Source: Imbroritus primus
GTDB lineage: Bacteria > Pseudomonadota > Gammaproteobacteria > Burkholderiales > Burkholderiaceae
Length of the DNA stretch: 64,000 nucleotides
Assembly (NCBI RefSeq): GCF_964332355.1
Contig: NZ_OZ201293.1
Span: forward strand, 2,542,001-2,606,000
Direction of reading: 5' to 3'
Shown piece after piece: positions 41,668-50,469 of this stretch (position 1 is its first letter; each line of letters begins with the position of its first letter). A model generated the notes under the pieces. That model was not told the origin of the DNA, did no database searches, and saw only the letters and a program-made list of their open reading frames with translations. Position numbers and translations under genes: made by a program.

Positions 41668-42269
41668 CACGCGCCTTCCGCCTCGTCATCCGGACGGCAG
41701 TGGCGGCACTGGCAGCCTGCACGACGCTGCCAGCCGCAGCAGTCGCGCCGGCAACCAAGAACACCTACGCCGTGCCTGCCGAGCTGGGCAGCCTGTGCAC
41801 CGACACCACGCGCCTCGAGCATGTGCTGGCCACCAAGCTGCAGCCGCAGCCCCAGGCGCTGGACCAGTGGACCAGCCTGCTGCGCACGCTGACCTGCGAT
41901 CTCGCCGGCAAGCAGGATCTCGGCTGGCGGCGCGTGCCGCTGCGCAGTTACACCACGGTGGTCTCCTACCCGCTGACGTGGGTCGAGTACCAGACGCGCG
42001 GCGGCAAGGAACGGCGCATCGTGCGCAACTACCGCGCGCGCAGCCAGATGCCGCAGAAGCTGGAGTTCTGGCTTGGCGGGCATATCGACGAAGTGCAGTA
42101 CGATGCCCGCCGCCATACGCTGGCCGCACGCTTTCCCGCCGCACGCAATCCACAGGATCCGCCCAGCGCCGGCTGTACCGGCACGCGCTTGAGTTTCCGC
42201 CAGCAGCAGGGCGCGTGGTTCCTGTCCGGCATCGAACCGCTGCCGCGCCTGCCGTGCCGGCTTGGCTGA
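41664..42269 (+). CDS. Exported protein of unknown function between glyQ and glyS
   Basis: I do not recognise this 201-residue protein. The start ATG 41664 overlaps the glyQ stop (ATGA). An N-terminal export signal (RLVIRTAVAALAAC) ends in LAAC with Cys19, so it may be a lipoprotein; a signal peptidase I cut after PAAAVA is the alternative. The body has three further Cys (CTDTT, LTCDL, SAGCTGTRL) plus one near the end (LPCRLG), suggesting disulfides. Aromatic/basic patches include LTWVEYQTRGGKERRIVRNYRAR. Codon use matches its neighbours, so it is a settled gene. Its place between the two subunits of one enzyme may reflect only the promoter. Confidence 0.75.
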   Translation: MTRAFRLVIRTAVAALAACTTLPAAAVAPATKNTYAVPAELGSLCTDTTRLEHVLATKLQPQPQALDQWTSLLRTLTCDLAGKQDLGWRRVPLRSYTTVVSYPLTWVEYQTRGGKERRIVRNYRARSQMPQKLEFWLGGHIDEVQYDARRHTLAARFPAARNPQDPPSAGCTGTRLSFRQQQGAWFLSGIEPLPRLPCRLG

Positions 42270-42334
42270 CCCGTCATGCCATCGGATTGCCCAATATCGG
42301 CCCCTCATCGCCCAACATTTGACTGTCGTCCCCT

Positions 42335-44431
42335 ATGTCTGACTCGCTCCTGATCGAACTGCTTACTGAAGAACTGCCGCCGAAAGCGCTGGCAAAACTG
42401 GGCGACGCTTTCGCACAGGGACTGGTCGCGGGACTGCAGTCGCGCGATCTGCTCGAGCCGGGCGCACGCCACACGCCGTTCGCCACGCCACGCCGGCTGG
42501 CCGTGCTGATCGACGGCGTACGCGCCGTGGCGCCCGACAAGGCGATGCGCGAGAAGGTGCTGCCGGTGAGCGTGGCGCTTGATGCCGATGGGCAGCCCAC
42601 CGCACCGCTGCATAAGAAGCTGGCAGCGCTCGCCGCGAATACCGGCGTTGCCGCCATCGATCCGCAGACGCTCGAACGCGCGCAGGATGGCAAGGCGGAG
42701 GCGCTGTTCTATCGCTACACCGCGCGTGGCACCGCGCTGGCCGATGGCCTGCAGGCGGCGCTTGACGACACGCTCGGCAAGCTGCCGATTCCGAAGGTCA
42801 TGACCTACCAGCGCCCCGACGGCGCGAGCGTCAATTTCGTGCGTCCGGCGCATCGCCTCATTGCGCTGCATGGCGCGAGCGTCGTGCCGGTCACGGCGCT
42901 CGGCCTGCAAGCCGGAAACGTGACGCGCGGCCACCGCTTCCTGTCGTCAGGCGACATCATCATTCCGCAGGCGAATGCCTACGCGGACGTGCTGCGTGCC
43001 GAAGGCAAGGTCATCGCCAGCTACGCCGAGCGCCGCGACACCATCCGCGCGGCCTTGCTGGCCCAGGCCGGCGCAGACACCGTGGTGATGCCCGACAGCC
43101 TGCTCGATGAAGTGAACTCGCTGGTCGAGTATCCAGTGGTGTATGCCTGCCACTTCGAGGAAGCCTTCCTCCGCGTGCCGCAGGAATGCCTGATCCTCAC
43201 CATGCAGACCAACCAGAAATACTTTGCGCTGACCGATGCCGCAGGCCAGCTGCGCAACCGCTTCCTGATCGTTTCCAACATTGAGACGGCGACGCCCGAG
43301 GCCATCATCGAAGGCAACGAGCGCGTGGTACGTCCGCGCCTGGCCGACGCGCAATTCTTTTTCGAACAGGACAAGAAAAAACCGCTGGCCGCGCGCGTGC
43401 CACTGCTCGACAAGGTGGTGTACCACAACAAGCTCGGCAGCCAGGGCCAGCGCGTGGCGCGTCTGCAGCAACTGGCAACCGGCATCGCCGCCCTGCTCGG
43501 CGCGGATGCCGCGCTGGCAGCACGCGGCGCCGAACTGGCCAAGGCCGACCTGCTGACCGACATGGTCGGCGAGTTCCCCGAACTGCAGGGCACCATGGGC
43601 ACGTACTACGCGCGCCATGATGGTGAGCCCGAGGACGTGGCGCTGGCCTGCTCGGAACACTACCAACCACGTTTTGCCGGCGACGCCCTGCCGTCCACCG
43701 TGACGGGTACCGTGGTCGCACTGGCGGACAAGCTGGAAACGCTCGTCGGCATCTGGGGCATCGGCCTGCAGCCGACCGGCGACAAGGACCCGTTCGCGCT
43801 GCGTCGCCATGCGCTCGGCGTGATCCGCATGCTGGTGGAAAAGCCGCTGCCGCTGTCGGTGCCGCAGTTGCTGGCGCATGCCGAAGCGACGTTCAACGGC
43901 ATTGCGGCCTACAAATCGTCGTCCGCCGAAGTGCGCGATTTCATCGATGACCGCCTGCGTGGCTACCTGAAGGACAAGGGCTACAGCACGCAACAGGTCG
44001 AAGCCGTAGTCAGCCTGCAGCTCGAGACGCTCGACGATGTCGTGCAACGTCTCGACGCGGTGCAGGCCTTCGCTACCCTGCCGGAAGCCGAGGCGCTGGC
44101 CGCTGCCAACAAGCGCATCACCAACATCCTGCGCAAGAACGAAACCGCCGTCGGCGCGATCCAGCCTGCACTGTTGCAGGAAGCGGCCGAGCGCACGCTC
44201 CACGACGCGGTGGAGCAGGTCCGCCCGACCGTGGAAGCCGCGCTCGCACGTGGCGATTTCAAGGCTGCACTGCTCGAACTGGCACAGCTGCGCGACGCGG
44301 TCGACAGTTTCTTCAACGACGTGATGGTCATGGCCGAGGACCCGGCGCTACGCGCCAACCGTATCGCCCTGCTATCGTCGCTGCACGCGCTGATGAACCG
44401 CGTGGCCGACCTGTCGAAGCTGGCGGGCTGA
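42335..44431 (+). CDS. glyS: Glycyl-tRNA synthetase beta subunit
   Basis: This is the beta subunit of glycyl-tRNA synthetase, which binds tRNA and is needed for charging. It has 698 residues, standard length. It begins SDSLLIELLTEELPPKAL. It contains TRGHRFLSSGDIIIP, the conserved ECLILTMQTNQKYF and the HD-type core VGEFPELQGTMGTYYARHDGE. An anticodon-binding C-terminal region ends ALMNRVADLSKLAG. gmhB starts 4 bases later. Confidence 0.97.
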   Translation: MSDSLLIELLTEELPPKALAKLGDAFAQGLVAGLQSRDLLEPGARHTPFATPRRLAVLIDGVRAVAPDKAMREKVLPVSVALDADGQPTAPLHKKLAALAANTGVAAIDPQTLERAQDGKAEALFYRYTARGTALADGLQAALDDTLGKLPIPKVMTYQRPDGASVNFVRPAHRLIALHGASVVPVTALGLQAGNVTRGHRFLSSGDIIIPQANAYADVLRAEGKVIASYAERRDTIRAALLAQAGADTVVMPDSLLDEVNSLVEYPVVYACHFEEAFLRVPQECLILTMQTNQKYFALTDAAGQLRNRFLIVSNIETATPEAIIEGNERVVRPRLADAQFFFEQDKKKPLAARVPLLDKVVYHNKLGSQGQRVARLQQLATGIAALLGADAALAARGAELAKADLLTDMVGEFPELQGTMGTYYARHDGEPEDVALACSEHYQPRFAGDALPSTVTGTVVALADKLETLVGIWGIGLQPTGDKDPFALRRHALGVIRMLVEKPLPLSVPQLLAHAEATFNGIAAYKSSSAEVRDFIDDRLRGYLKDKGYSTQQVEAVVSLQLETLDDVVQRLDAVQAFATLPEAEALAAANKRITNILRKNETAVGAIQPALLQEAAERTLHDAVEQVRPTVEAALARGDFKAALLELAQLRDAVDSFFNDVMVMAEDPALRANRIALLSSLHALMNRVADLSKLAG

Positions 44432-44435
44432 CACC

Positions 44436-45029
44436 ATGCCGCACCATATTCCCAAGCTGGTGGTGCTGGACCGCGACGGGGTCATCAACCTCGACAGCGA
44501 CTACTTCGTGAAGTCGCCAGACGAATGGATCCCGATTCCTGGCAGCCTCGAAGCCATCGCCATGCTCAACCATGCGGGCTATCGCGTGGTAGTTGCCAGC
44601 AACCAGTCAGGCATCGGCCGCGGCCTGTTCGAGATGAGCGCGCTCAATGCCATGCACCAGAAGATGCACAAGGCGCTGCTGGCACTCGGCGGACGCGTTG
44701 ACGCCGTGTTCTTCTGTCCGCATACCGCCGCCGAGAACTGCGGATGCCGCAAGCCCAAGGCGGGCATGCTGCACCAGATCGCCGAGCGTTTCGACGTGGA
44801 CCTGCGCGGCGTGCCAGTCGTGGGCGATTCACTGCGCGACCTGCAGGCCGGCGTCGAGGTCGGGTGCGCGCCGCATCTCGTCAAGACCGGCAAGGGATTG
44901 CGCACGCTCGAGAAAGGCGGACTGCCGCCGGACACGCGCGTGCATGACGACCTGCATGCCTTCGTCGAAACCTTCCTGGCCGAGCGGGCCGCCGTGACAC
45001 CACCTTCCACACCCGACGGGCGATCATGA
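44436..45029 (+). CDS. gmhB: D-glycero-beta-D-manno-heptose-1,7-bisphosphate 7-phosphatase
   Basis: This HAD-superfamily phosphatase acts in ADP-heptose synthesis for the LPS inner core. It has 197 residues. The nucleophile motif LDRDGVIN has Asp12 and Asp14. The zinc loop CPHTAAENCGC and the GmhB motif CRKPKAGML follow, then VGDSLRDLQAG with the Mg-binding Asp. It overlaps plsC by four bases. Confidence 0.94.
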   Translation: MPHHIPKLVVLDRDGVINLDSDYFVKSPDEWIPIPGSLEAIAMLNHAGYRVVVASNQSGIGRGLFEMSALNAMHQKMHKALLALGGRVDAVFFCPHTAAENCGCRKPKAGMLHQIAERFDVDLRGVPVVGDSLRDLQAGVEVGCAPHLVKTGKGLRTLEKGGLPPDTRVHDDLHAFVETFLAERAAVTPPSTPDGRS

Positions 45030-45796
45030 TTGTCTTGCGTTCCACGCTGTTCCTGCTGTACCTGATCGTCGCCACCCCGCCCTATGCCATTGCCTGCATG
45101 CTGAGCTTTCCGCTGCTGGGCGCGCACAAGCGTTTCACCATGGTGGTCGGATGGACGCGCATGACGGTCTACATGGCCAAGGTGCTGTGCGGCATCCGCT
45201 ATACCTTCAAACACCGCGAGCGGCTGGACCAGGCGCGTGACCTGCCGGTGATCCTGCTGTCGAAGCACCAGTCGGCCTGGGAAACCATCTTCTTCGTGGC
45301 GACCATGCCGCGGCCGCTGTGCTACGTGTTCAAGCGCGAGCTGATCTTCGTCCCTTTTTTCGGCTGGACGCTCGGCCTGCTGAAGATGATCCACATCAAC
45401 CGGCGCGACGGTACCAATGCCTTCCAGTCGGTCGTACGGCAGGGCCGCGAGCGTCTCGCTGACGGCTCGTGGATCATCATCTTTCCCGAAGGCACGCGCA
45501 CCCGTCCCGGCGCGCCGAATCCGCGCTACAAGTCAGGCGGCGCACGGCTCGCCGTGGAAACCGGTGCATGGGTCATCCCCATCGCCCATAATTCCGGGCA
45601 TGTGTGGCCGCGCAACTCCTTCCTCAAGTACCCCGGCGAAATCACTGTGTCGATCGGCGAGCCGATGGATGTCACCGGCCAGACGCCCGATCAGGTCAAC
45701 ACCGCCGTGCGCAACTGGATCGAAGACGAAATGCGCGTGATCGATGCGCCGCGCTACCGTGACGCACAGGCCGCCAGCCAAGAGACGGGCCGCTGA
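45026..45796 (+). CDS. plsC: 1-acyl-sn-glycerol-3-phosphate acyltransferase
   Basis: This enzyme acylates lysophosphatidic acid to phosphatidic acid at the inner membrane. It has 256 residues with one or two N-terminal helices. The catalytic motif appears as HQSAWE (HX4E rather than HX4D), and the glycerol-phosphate motif is FPEGTRTRPG. Both are normal for the betaproteobacterial branch. A different acyl acceptor, such as a lysophospholipid, is possible. Start and stop overlap or nearly touch gmhB and the next gene. Confidence 0.92.
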   Translation: MIVLRSTLFLLYLIVATPPYAIACMLSFPLLGAHKRFTMVVGWTRMTVYMAKVLCGIRYTFKHRERLDQARDLPVILLSKHQSAWETIFFVATMPRPLCYVFKRELIFVPFFGWTLGLLKMIHINRRDGTNAFQSVVRQGRERLADGSWIIIFPEGTRTRPGAPNPRYKSGGARLAVETGAWVIPIAHNSGHVWPRNSFLKYPGEITVSIGEPMDVTGQTPDQVNTAVRNWIEDEMRVIDAPRYRDAQAASQETGR

Positions 45797-45797
45797 C

Positions 45798-46646
45798 ATG
45801 AAGCTACCGCGCCTGCGCCGTGCCCGTCCGGACGCCAGCAGCGCGGAAGCGCAGCTCGAACTGCCGCTGCTCGGCCCCGAGGTCGCGCCCACGCCACCAC
45901 CGACCGCCCCGGCGCCGCCCGGCACGCAGCAACGTACGCTACTGCTCGGCGAGCGGCCGCTGCCCTATATCCTCAAGCGTTCGTCCCGCCGCACTATCGG
46001 CTTTACCATCGATGATCGCGGCCTGTCGGTCACGGCGCCACGCTGGGTGCGCATGCACGACATCGAATCCGCGATTGCGGAAAAGCAGAAGTGGATCTTC
46101 AGCAAGCTGGCGGAATGGCAGCAGCGCGAGGCCACGCGGGTCCTGCCGGTGATGCAGTGGTGCGACGGCGCGACCATGCCGTTTCTCGGCAGGCACATCA
46201 CCCTGCGGCTCGATTCGCCTGCCGGCATCCTGCTGTTCGATGCGGACAGCAATATGTTGCAACTGGCGTTGCCCGCCCAGGCCACGACGCAACAGATCCG
46301 CGACCGCGTGCAGGGCTGGCTGCAGCACCAGGCCAAGCGGCTGTTCGCGGAACGCCTCGATTTCTACGGTGAACGGCTCGGCATCCGCCACCAGTCGTTT
46401 GCGCTCTCCTCGGCCGCCACGCGCTGGGGCAGTTGCACGTCGGACGGCGTGATCCGCCTCAACTGGCGGCTCATGCATTTTCCACTGGCGCTGATCGACT
46501 ACGTGGTGGCGCACGAACTGGCGCATCTGCGCGAGATGAACCATGGTCCGCAGTTCTGGGAAACAGTGGAGTCGATCTTCCCGGAATTCCGCGATGCCCG
46601 CGAGCGCCTGAAGAATCATCCGCCCACCCTGCTGCCCACCTTCTGA
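45798..46646 (+). CDS. YgjP/WSS1-like metallopeptidase (DUF45)
   Basis: This is a 282-residue protein starting one base after the plsC stop. A Pro/Ala-rich disordered N-terminus (about 1-55) is followed by the DUF45/YgjP domain. The zinc motif is HELAH in VVAHELAHLREMNHGPQFW, with the conserved ATRWGSCTSDGVIRLNWRL before it. The family resembles SprT/WSS1 peptidases; substrates are unknown. GloA follows after 114 bases with no gene between. Confidence 0.88.
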   Translation: MKLPRLRRARPDASSAEAQLELPLLGPEVAPTPPPTAPAPPGTQQRTLLLGERPLPYILKRSSRRTIGFTIDDRGLSVTAPRWVRMHDIESAIAEKQKWIFSKLAEWQQREATRVLPVMQWCDGATMPFLGRHITLRLDSPAGILLFDADSNMLQLALPAQATTQQIRDRVQGWLQHQAKRLFAERLDFYGERLGIRHQSFALSSAATRWGSCTSDGVIRLNWRLMHFPLALIDYVVAHELAHLREMNHGPQFWETVESIFPEFRDARERLKNHPPTLLPTF

Positions 46647-46760
46647 CGATTTTTTCCGGCGTTGGCGAGGTCAGCAGCCACCGCCCGCCGCCTCAGCAAC
46701 ATCCGCCCCGACGCGCTATCATTCCGGTTCTCCCCTCCCGCACTTCCCGAAGGAATTCCC

Positions 46761-47168
46761 ATGCGATTGCTCCATACCATGCTGCGCGTCGGCGACCTGC
46801 AGCGCTCGATCGATTTCTATACCAAGATCATGGGCATGACACTGCTGCGCACCAGCGAGAACCCCGAGTACAAGTATTCGCTCGCCTTCATCGGCTACGG
46901 CCCCGAGACCAGTCACACGGTGCTCGAACTGACCTACAACCATGGCGTGGACAGCTACGACCTTGGCTCGGCCTACGGCCATATCGCCATCGAGGTGGAC
47001 GATGCCGCCGCCGCCTGCGCGCGCATCCGTCAGGCCGGCGGCAAGGTCACCCGCGAAGCCGGGCCGGTGAAAGGCGGCACCACGGTGATCGCCTTCGTGG
47101 AAGATCCGGATGGCTACAAGGTCGAGCTGATCGAAGCCAAATCCCGCTCGACTGACCAGCGTGTCTGA
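46761..47168 (+). CDS. gloA: Lactoylglutathione lyase (glyoxalase I)
   Basis: GloA converts the hemithioacetal of methylglyoxal and glutathione to S-lactoylglutathione. It has 135 residues. Ni/Zn ligands are at His5 (LLHTMLRV), the Glu of LELTYN, the His of GHIAIEV, and the Glu of KVELIE. The start is MRLLHTMLRVGDLQRSIDFY, preceded by AAGGAA. It overlaps the following transporter gene by 8 bases. Confidence 0.95.
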   Translation: MRLLHTMLRVGDLQRSIDFYTKIMGMTLLRTSENPEYKYSLAFIGYGPETSHTVLELTYNHGVDSYDLGSAYGHIAIEVDDAAAACARIRQAGGKVTREAGPVKGGTTVIAFVEDPDGYKVELIEAKSRSTDQRV

Positions 47169-48066
47169 TGCCACCCGCAAACCCCTCGACGGCTTTGCCA
47201 TCAGCGTGATGGTGCTGATGTGCGCCGCGTGGGGCCTGCAGCAAGTCGCCATCAAGGTGGCAGCCCCGCAGGTCGGACCGGTCATGCAGGCGGCGCTGCG
47301 CTCGTGCCTGGCCAGCGTACTGGTCCTGCTGTTCATGCTGGTACGTCGCGCACCGCTGCTGGCGCGCGACGGGACGTGGCGCCCAGGGCTGCTGGCCGGT
47401 GTGCTGTTCGGCCTGGAGTTTCTCTGTATCTTCGTCGGACTTAGCTACACCACGGCCTCGCGCATGGGCATCTTTCTCTATGTCGCCCCGGTCTTCACGG
47501 CGCTTGGCCTGCACTGGTTCGTCGCCGGCGAGCGCCTGCGGTCAGGACAATGGGCCGGCGTGGCGCTAGCCTTCGGCGGCATGCTGGTGGCGTTTGGCGA
47601 CAGCTTCACGCACGCCCCTGTCGCCGGCGCGGCGTCCACCCTCCGGGGCGACCTGCTGGGTCTGCTGGCCGGCGCGTTGTGGGCTGCCACCACCCTGGTC
47701 GTGCGCGCCACGCGGCTGTCGAACGCGCCGCCCAGCAAGACGCTGCTGTACCAGCTCGCGGTGTCGGGTGTGCTGCTGATGGCGATGGCCATTGTCACCG
47801 GACAGGCAGGCGCCATGACGCTGACTCCGCTCAGTGCCGCGAGCTTGCTGTACCAGGGCGTGATCATCGCCTTTGCCAGCTATCTGGTGTGGTTCTGGAT
47901 GTTGCGGCGCTACCTCGCCTCGCGCCTGTCGGTCTTTTCCTTCCTGACACCGCTGTTCAGCGTAACCTTCGGGGTCATGCTGCTACACGAGACCGTGAGC
48001 ATGCAGTTCATTGCCGGTGCGCTGCTGATTCTGGCCGGGATCATGCTGGTGAACCGGCGCCGCTGA
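47161..48066 (+). CDS. EamA/DMT-family transporter
   Basis: This is a drug/metabolite-type permease of 301 residues with about ten transmembrane helices in two EamA halves (about 12-140 and 160-298). The first contains AAWGLQQVAIKVAAPQVGP and the second ends LHETVSMQFIAGALLILAGI. It starts at GTG 47161 inside gloA. The substrate cannot be deduced; small-metabolite export is typical. A hairpin terminator follows. Confidence 0.88.
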   Translation: MSDATRKPLDGFAISVMVLMCAAWGLQQVAIKVAAPQVGPVMQAALRSCLASVLVLLFMLVRRAPLLARDGTWRPGLLAGVLFGLEFLCIFVGLSYTTASRMGIFLYVAPVFTALGLHWFVAGERLRSGQWAGVALAFGGMLVAFGDSFTHAPVAGAASTLRGDLLGLLAGALWAATTLVVRATRLSNAPPSKTLLYQLAVSGVLLMAMAIVTGQAGAMTLTPLSAASLLYQGVIIAFASYLVWFWMLRRYLASRLSVFSFLTPLFSVTFGVMLLHETVSMQFIAGALLILAGIMLVNRRR

Positions 48067-48086
48067 ACTCGCATCACCCCTCCTGC

Positions 48087-48108
48087 ACGGGTGGGACGCC
48101 GCCCGTTT
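48087..48108 (+). terminator. Terminator after the EamA transporter gene
   Basis: ACGGGTGG and CCGCCCGT form an 8-bp stem (one G-U pair) around the loop GACG. TT continues after the stem and more T-rich sequence follows. It closes the long corC-to-transporter run and separates it from the F-box-like gene. Confidence 0.6.
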
Positions 48109-48206
48109 CACTACTTTACATTTGGGCGTAACAGAAGGCGTATCATGCCCGGACAATAACAGCGCTCCCCCACTGAACGTTTCAACGTCAGGATTTCACA
48201 TTCGCC

Positions 48207-49535
48207 ATGGGGAACCGCGATCTCACACACATCAGCGCCGGCGCCGGTCACGCGTTTGCGCTCCATACCGCATCGCCACGCGATACCAACCAGGATCAGG
48301 CAGCGCCGCGAGACCTCGTCGCATTGTTCCGAGGGTACCCGAATATCGGCGCACACATTCTCGGCTTTCTCCCCTCGGAAGCGGTCAACCGTTTTTCACA
48401 AGCGAGCCGCGCGACCAATGCGCTCTCTTTGCGCGAACGCTACCAACGGGCCCTTGAGATCAAAGGAAGTGCCCTTGCCGTCCCCACCGACTGCGCGAAT
48501 ATCATCAGCAACACGCTGCTGCGGCAGCACCACCAGCTTCCCGACTTCCGTTTCTTTGGCTACACCGAGCGCAGGTCCTTCCTGAAAAAGAAGATACCGG
48601 GGATCACCCGCGAACAGATCGTTGACGCACGTGATCCCCGCAAGCCGGTAGACCTATCCTATCTGAAGCATTACGCTCACGCGCTGAATTTTTTCCGGCC
48701 CGAACGTACCCCAGCCTTCTCGGAAGAAAGAGTGCTCCACTTCGTCGATGCATGGATGGACAGCATTGCCCCATACCTGAGCGGGGAAACGGACCGGCCG
48801 AGCGCAGCGCAAGGCACCATGACGGCCGACCTGTGCGCCTTTATTGCGAGCCAAGGGCACCCCGGGGCGCTCGACCGCATCTTTTCGGGCCGCACGCCAG
48901 AGGTGAAGCGGAAACTGGTCAGGCTGCTCTGGAAGCATTCCATGCGCTCGCGCAGGGAATGTTCGGCGCACCTGCCACTCTACGGACGGACGATGCTGCT
49001 GCAGGATCTGGCAGCGACGGCCATCGGCATGCCATTCGGTGTCACGCTCTACAGGATCAGCGGCACGCTCCAGCAGATACCGGGCCAGCCGCCATTCTTC
49101 CATGCACGCGGGGTTAGATTTATCGAGGCCTTTCTGGACGCCATGGGTCCGATCCGCCAAGACAATCTCCTCAGCATCCGTAGCGCGTACAAGGATGAAT
49201 GCCGGATGTACGATCCGAAATTCATGGCGCACCAGAAGCTGTTCATCGACTACCTGGCTATTCGCTGCGCCCTCGCCGACAAACCCCAATTACAAAATCA
49301 GATGCCGGCCACGCACGCTGCATGGAGCCAGCCCGCCAAGGAGCGCGCCCCTTTGCTGCGCGCATATCTGAAAAGCATCGGCGCCCGGCATGGGCATATC
49401 CCCGACGGTCACGACAGGCACGCTGCCTATAACGAGGGTCCCGGTGTCAGCGTGACCTATGTGCGGCAGCAGCCCGCAACACTGCTCGATGGTGTCAGGG
49501 ATTTCGTTTCCGAGGTACGCGACCATTCGGCATGA
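48207..49535 (+). CDS. F-box-like protein, candidate secreted effector
   Basis: This is a 442-residue protein of unknown function with no signal peptide and no membrane helix. Residues 43-72 (YPNIGAHILGFLPSEAVNRF then SQASRATNAL) have the F-box pattern: hydrophobic Ile-Leu, Leu-Pro, Val-x-x-Phe, and Ser-Arg. Bacterial F-box proteins are mostly effectors delivered into eukaryotic cells that bind SKP1, such as the GALA family of Ralstonia. Here the rest has no leucine-rich repeats and no domain that I recognise. G+C and GC3 are lower than in the neighbouring core genes, and the gene stands alone between a terminator and convergent ksgA, so it was probably acquired. No HrpB-type TTCG-N16-TTCG box was found upstream. 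Confidence 0.65.
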   Translation: MGNRDLTHISAGAGHAFALHTASPRDTNQDQAAPRDLVALFRGYPNIGAHILGFLPSEAVNRFSQASRATNALSLRERYQRALEIKGSALAVPTDCANIISNTLLRQHHQLPDFRFFGYTERRSFLKKKIPGITREQIVDARDPRKPVDLSYLKHYAHALNFFRPERTPAFSEERVLHFVDAWMDSIAPYLSGETDRPSAAQGTMTADLCAFIASQGHPGALDRIFSGRTPEVKRKLVRLLWKHSMRSRRECSAHLPLYGRTMLLQDLAATAIGMPFGVTLYRISGTLQQIPGQPPFFHARGVRFIEAFLDAMGPIRQDNLLSIRSAYKDECRMYDPKFMAHQKLFIDYLAIRCALADKPQLQNQMPATHAAWSQPAKERAPLLRAYLKSIGARHGHIPDGHDRHAAYNEGPGVSVTYVRQQPATLLDGVRDFVSEVRDHSA

Positions 49536-49538
49536 TGC

Positions 49539-49612
49539 GATACGCGCCGCTCACTGCGGCAGAGGTGCCACACAATCCACACTGAGAGAACCCAGGCACC
49601 CGTTCGCGTATC
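49539..49612. repeat. Nested inverted repeats between the F-box-like gene and ksgA
   Basis: The outer arms GATACGCG (49539-49546) and CGCGTATC (49605-49612) are perfect. Inside lie two further perfect pairs: GCCGC/GCGGC (49546-49560) and GGTGCC/GGCACC (49564-49600). The transcript could fold as a three-way junction. The segment fills the convergent gap and may act as a two-way terminator. Confidence 0.45.
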
Positions 49613-49615
49613 AGC

Positions 49616-50437
49616 TCAGGCTGTACCATCGAGTGCCCCTGCCAGGGCAACATATTCCGCCACCGGCACTTCCTCCGCGCGGCGGCCGAGGTCAAAGCCG
49701 AGTGCGTCGAAGTCGAGGCGCTCGCGATACGCGGAGAGCGTGTTGCGCAACACCTTGCGCCGCTGCGAGAATGCCGCATGCACGATCTCGCCGAGCACTG
49801 CCATGTCGCACGCCGGGTACGGCGAGCCACGGCCGGCGGCGGTCGGCGTGGTAGGCCAGGGAATCATGCGCACCACGGCTGAATCTACCTTGGGCGGTGG
49901 ATTAAACGAGCCCGGCGGCACGTCGAGCACCATCTCCATGTAATAGCGTACCTGCAGCATCACCGACAACCGGCCGAAGGCCTTGGAGCCAGGTTCAGCC
50001 ACCATGCGTTCGACGACTTCCTTCTGCAGCATGAAATGCTGATCATGCACCACGTCCGCAAATGCCGTGAGATGGAATAACAACGGACTGGAGATGTTGT
50101 AGGGCAGGTTGCCGACGATGCGCAGTGGTCGCCCTGCTTGCTTGAGCGTACCGAAATCGAAATCGAGAGCATCGCCGGCATGAATCTGCAGGCGCTCGCC
50201 ATGGCGTGACTGCAGTCGCGCCACCAGGTCGCGGTCGAGTTCGACCACATGCATCGCGGGAATGCGCTCGAGCAGCGGCACCGTGAGGGCGCCGAGGCCG
50301 GGACCGATCTCGACAAGCACATCGTCGCGCTGCGGATCGATGAGATTGACGATGGACGTGATGATGCCTTCGTCCACCAGAAAATTCTGGCCGAAGCGCT
50401 TGCGGGCGATGTGCCCCTGGTGTGTCGATGCGCGCAT
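49616..50437 (-). CDS. rsmA: 16S rRNA dimethyladenosine transferase (A1518/A1519)
   Basis: KsgA/RsmA dimethylates two adjacent adenines near the 3' end of 16S rRNA late in 30S assembly. It has 273 residues. Motifs are KRFGQNFLVDE, the SAM site EIGPGLGAL (43-51), and the catalytic NLPYNISSPLLF (NLPY at 110-113). The C-terminal domain contains FSQRRKVLRNTL. It is the last gene of the lptD-surA-pdxA-ksgA run on the minus strand, here 191 bases from pdxA. Confidence 0.96.
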   Translation of the reverse strand: MRASTHQGHIARKRFGQNFLVDEGIITSIVNLIDPQRDDVLVEIGPGLGALTVPLLERIPAMHVVELDRDLVARLQSRHGERLQIHAGDALDFDFGTLKQAGRPLRIVGNLPYNISSPLLFHLTAFADVVHDQHFMLQKEVVERMVAEPGSKAFGRLSVMLQVRYYMEMVLDVPPGSFNPPPKVDSAVVRMIPWPTTPTAAGRGSPYPACDMAVLGEIVHAAFSQRRKVLRNTLSAYRERLDFDALGFDLGRRAEEVPVAEYVALAGALDGTA

Positions 50438-50469
50438 GAAAGATAAAGCTGCAGAAAAACCGCAAAACC

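Noticed and set aside
48067..48206. HrpB-regulated hrpII box (TTCG-N16-TTCG) upstream of the F-box-like gene
   Set aside because: Only a single TTCG is present in the gap; no correctly spaced pair was found.
48207..48227. MGNRDL start of the F-box-like protein as an N-myristoylation signal
   Set aside because: The fifth residue after Met-Gly counting is Leu, where Ser/Thr/Ala/Gly/Cys/Asn is expected, so the consensus is not met.
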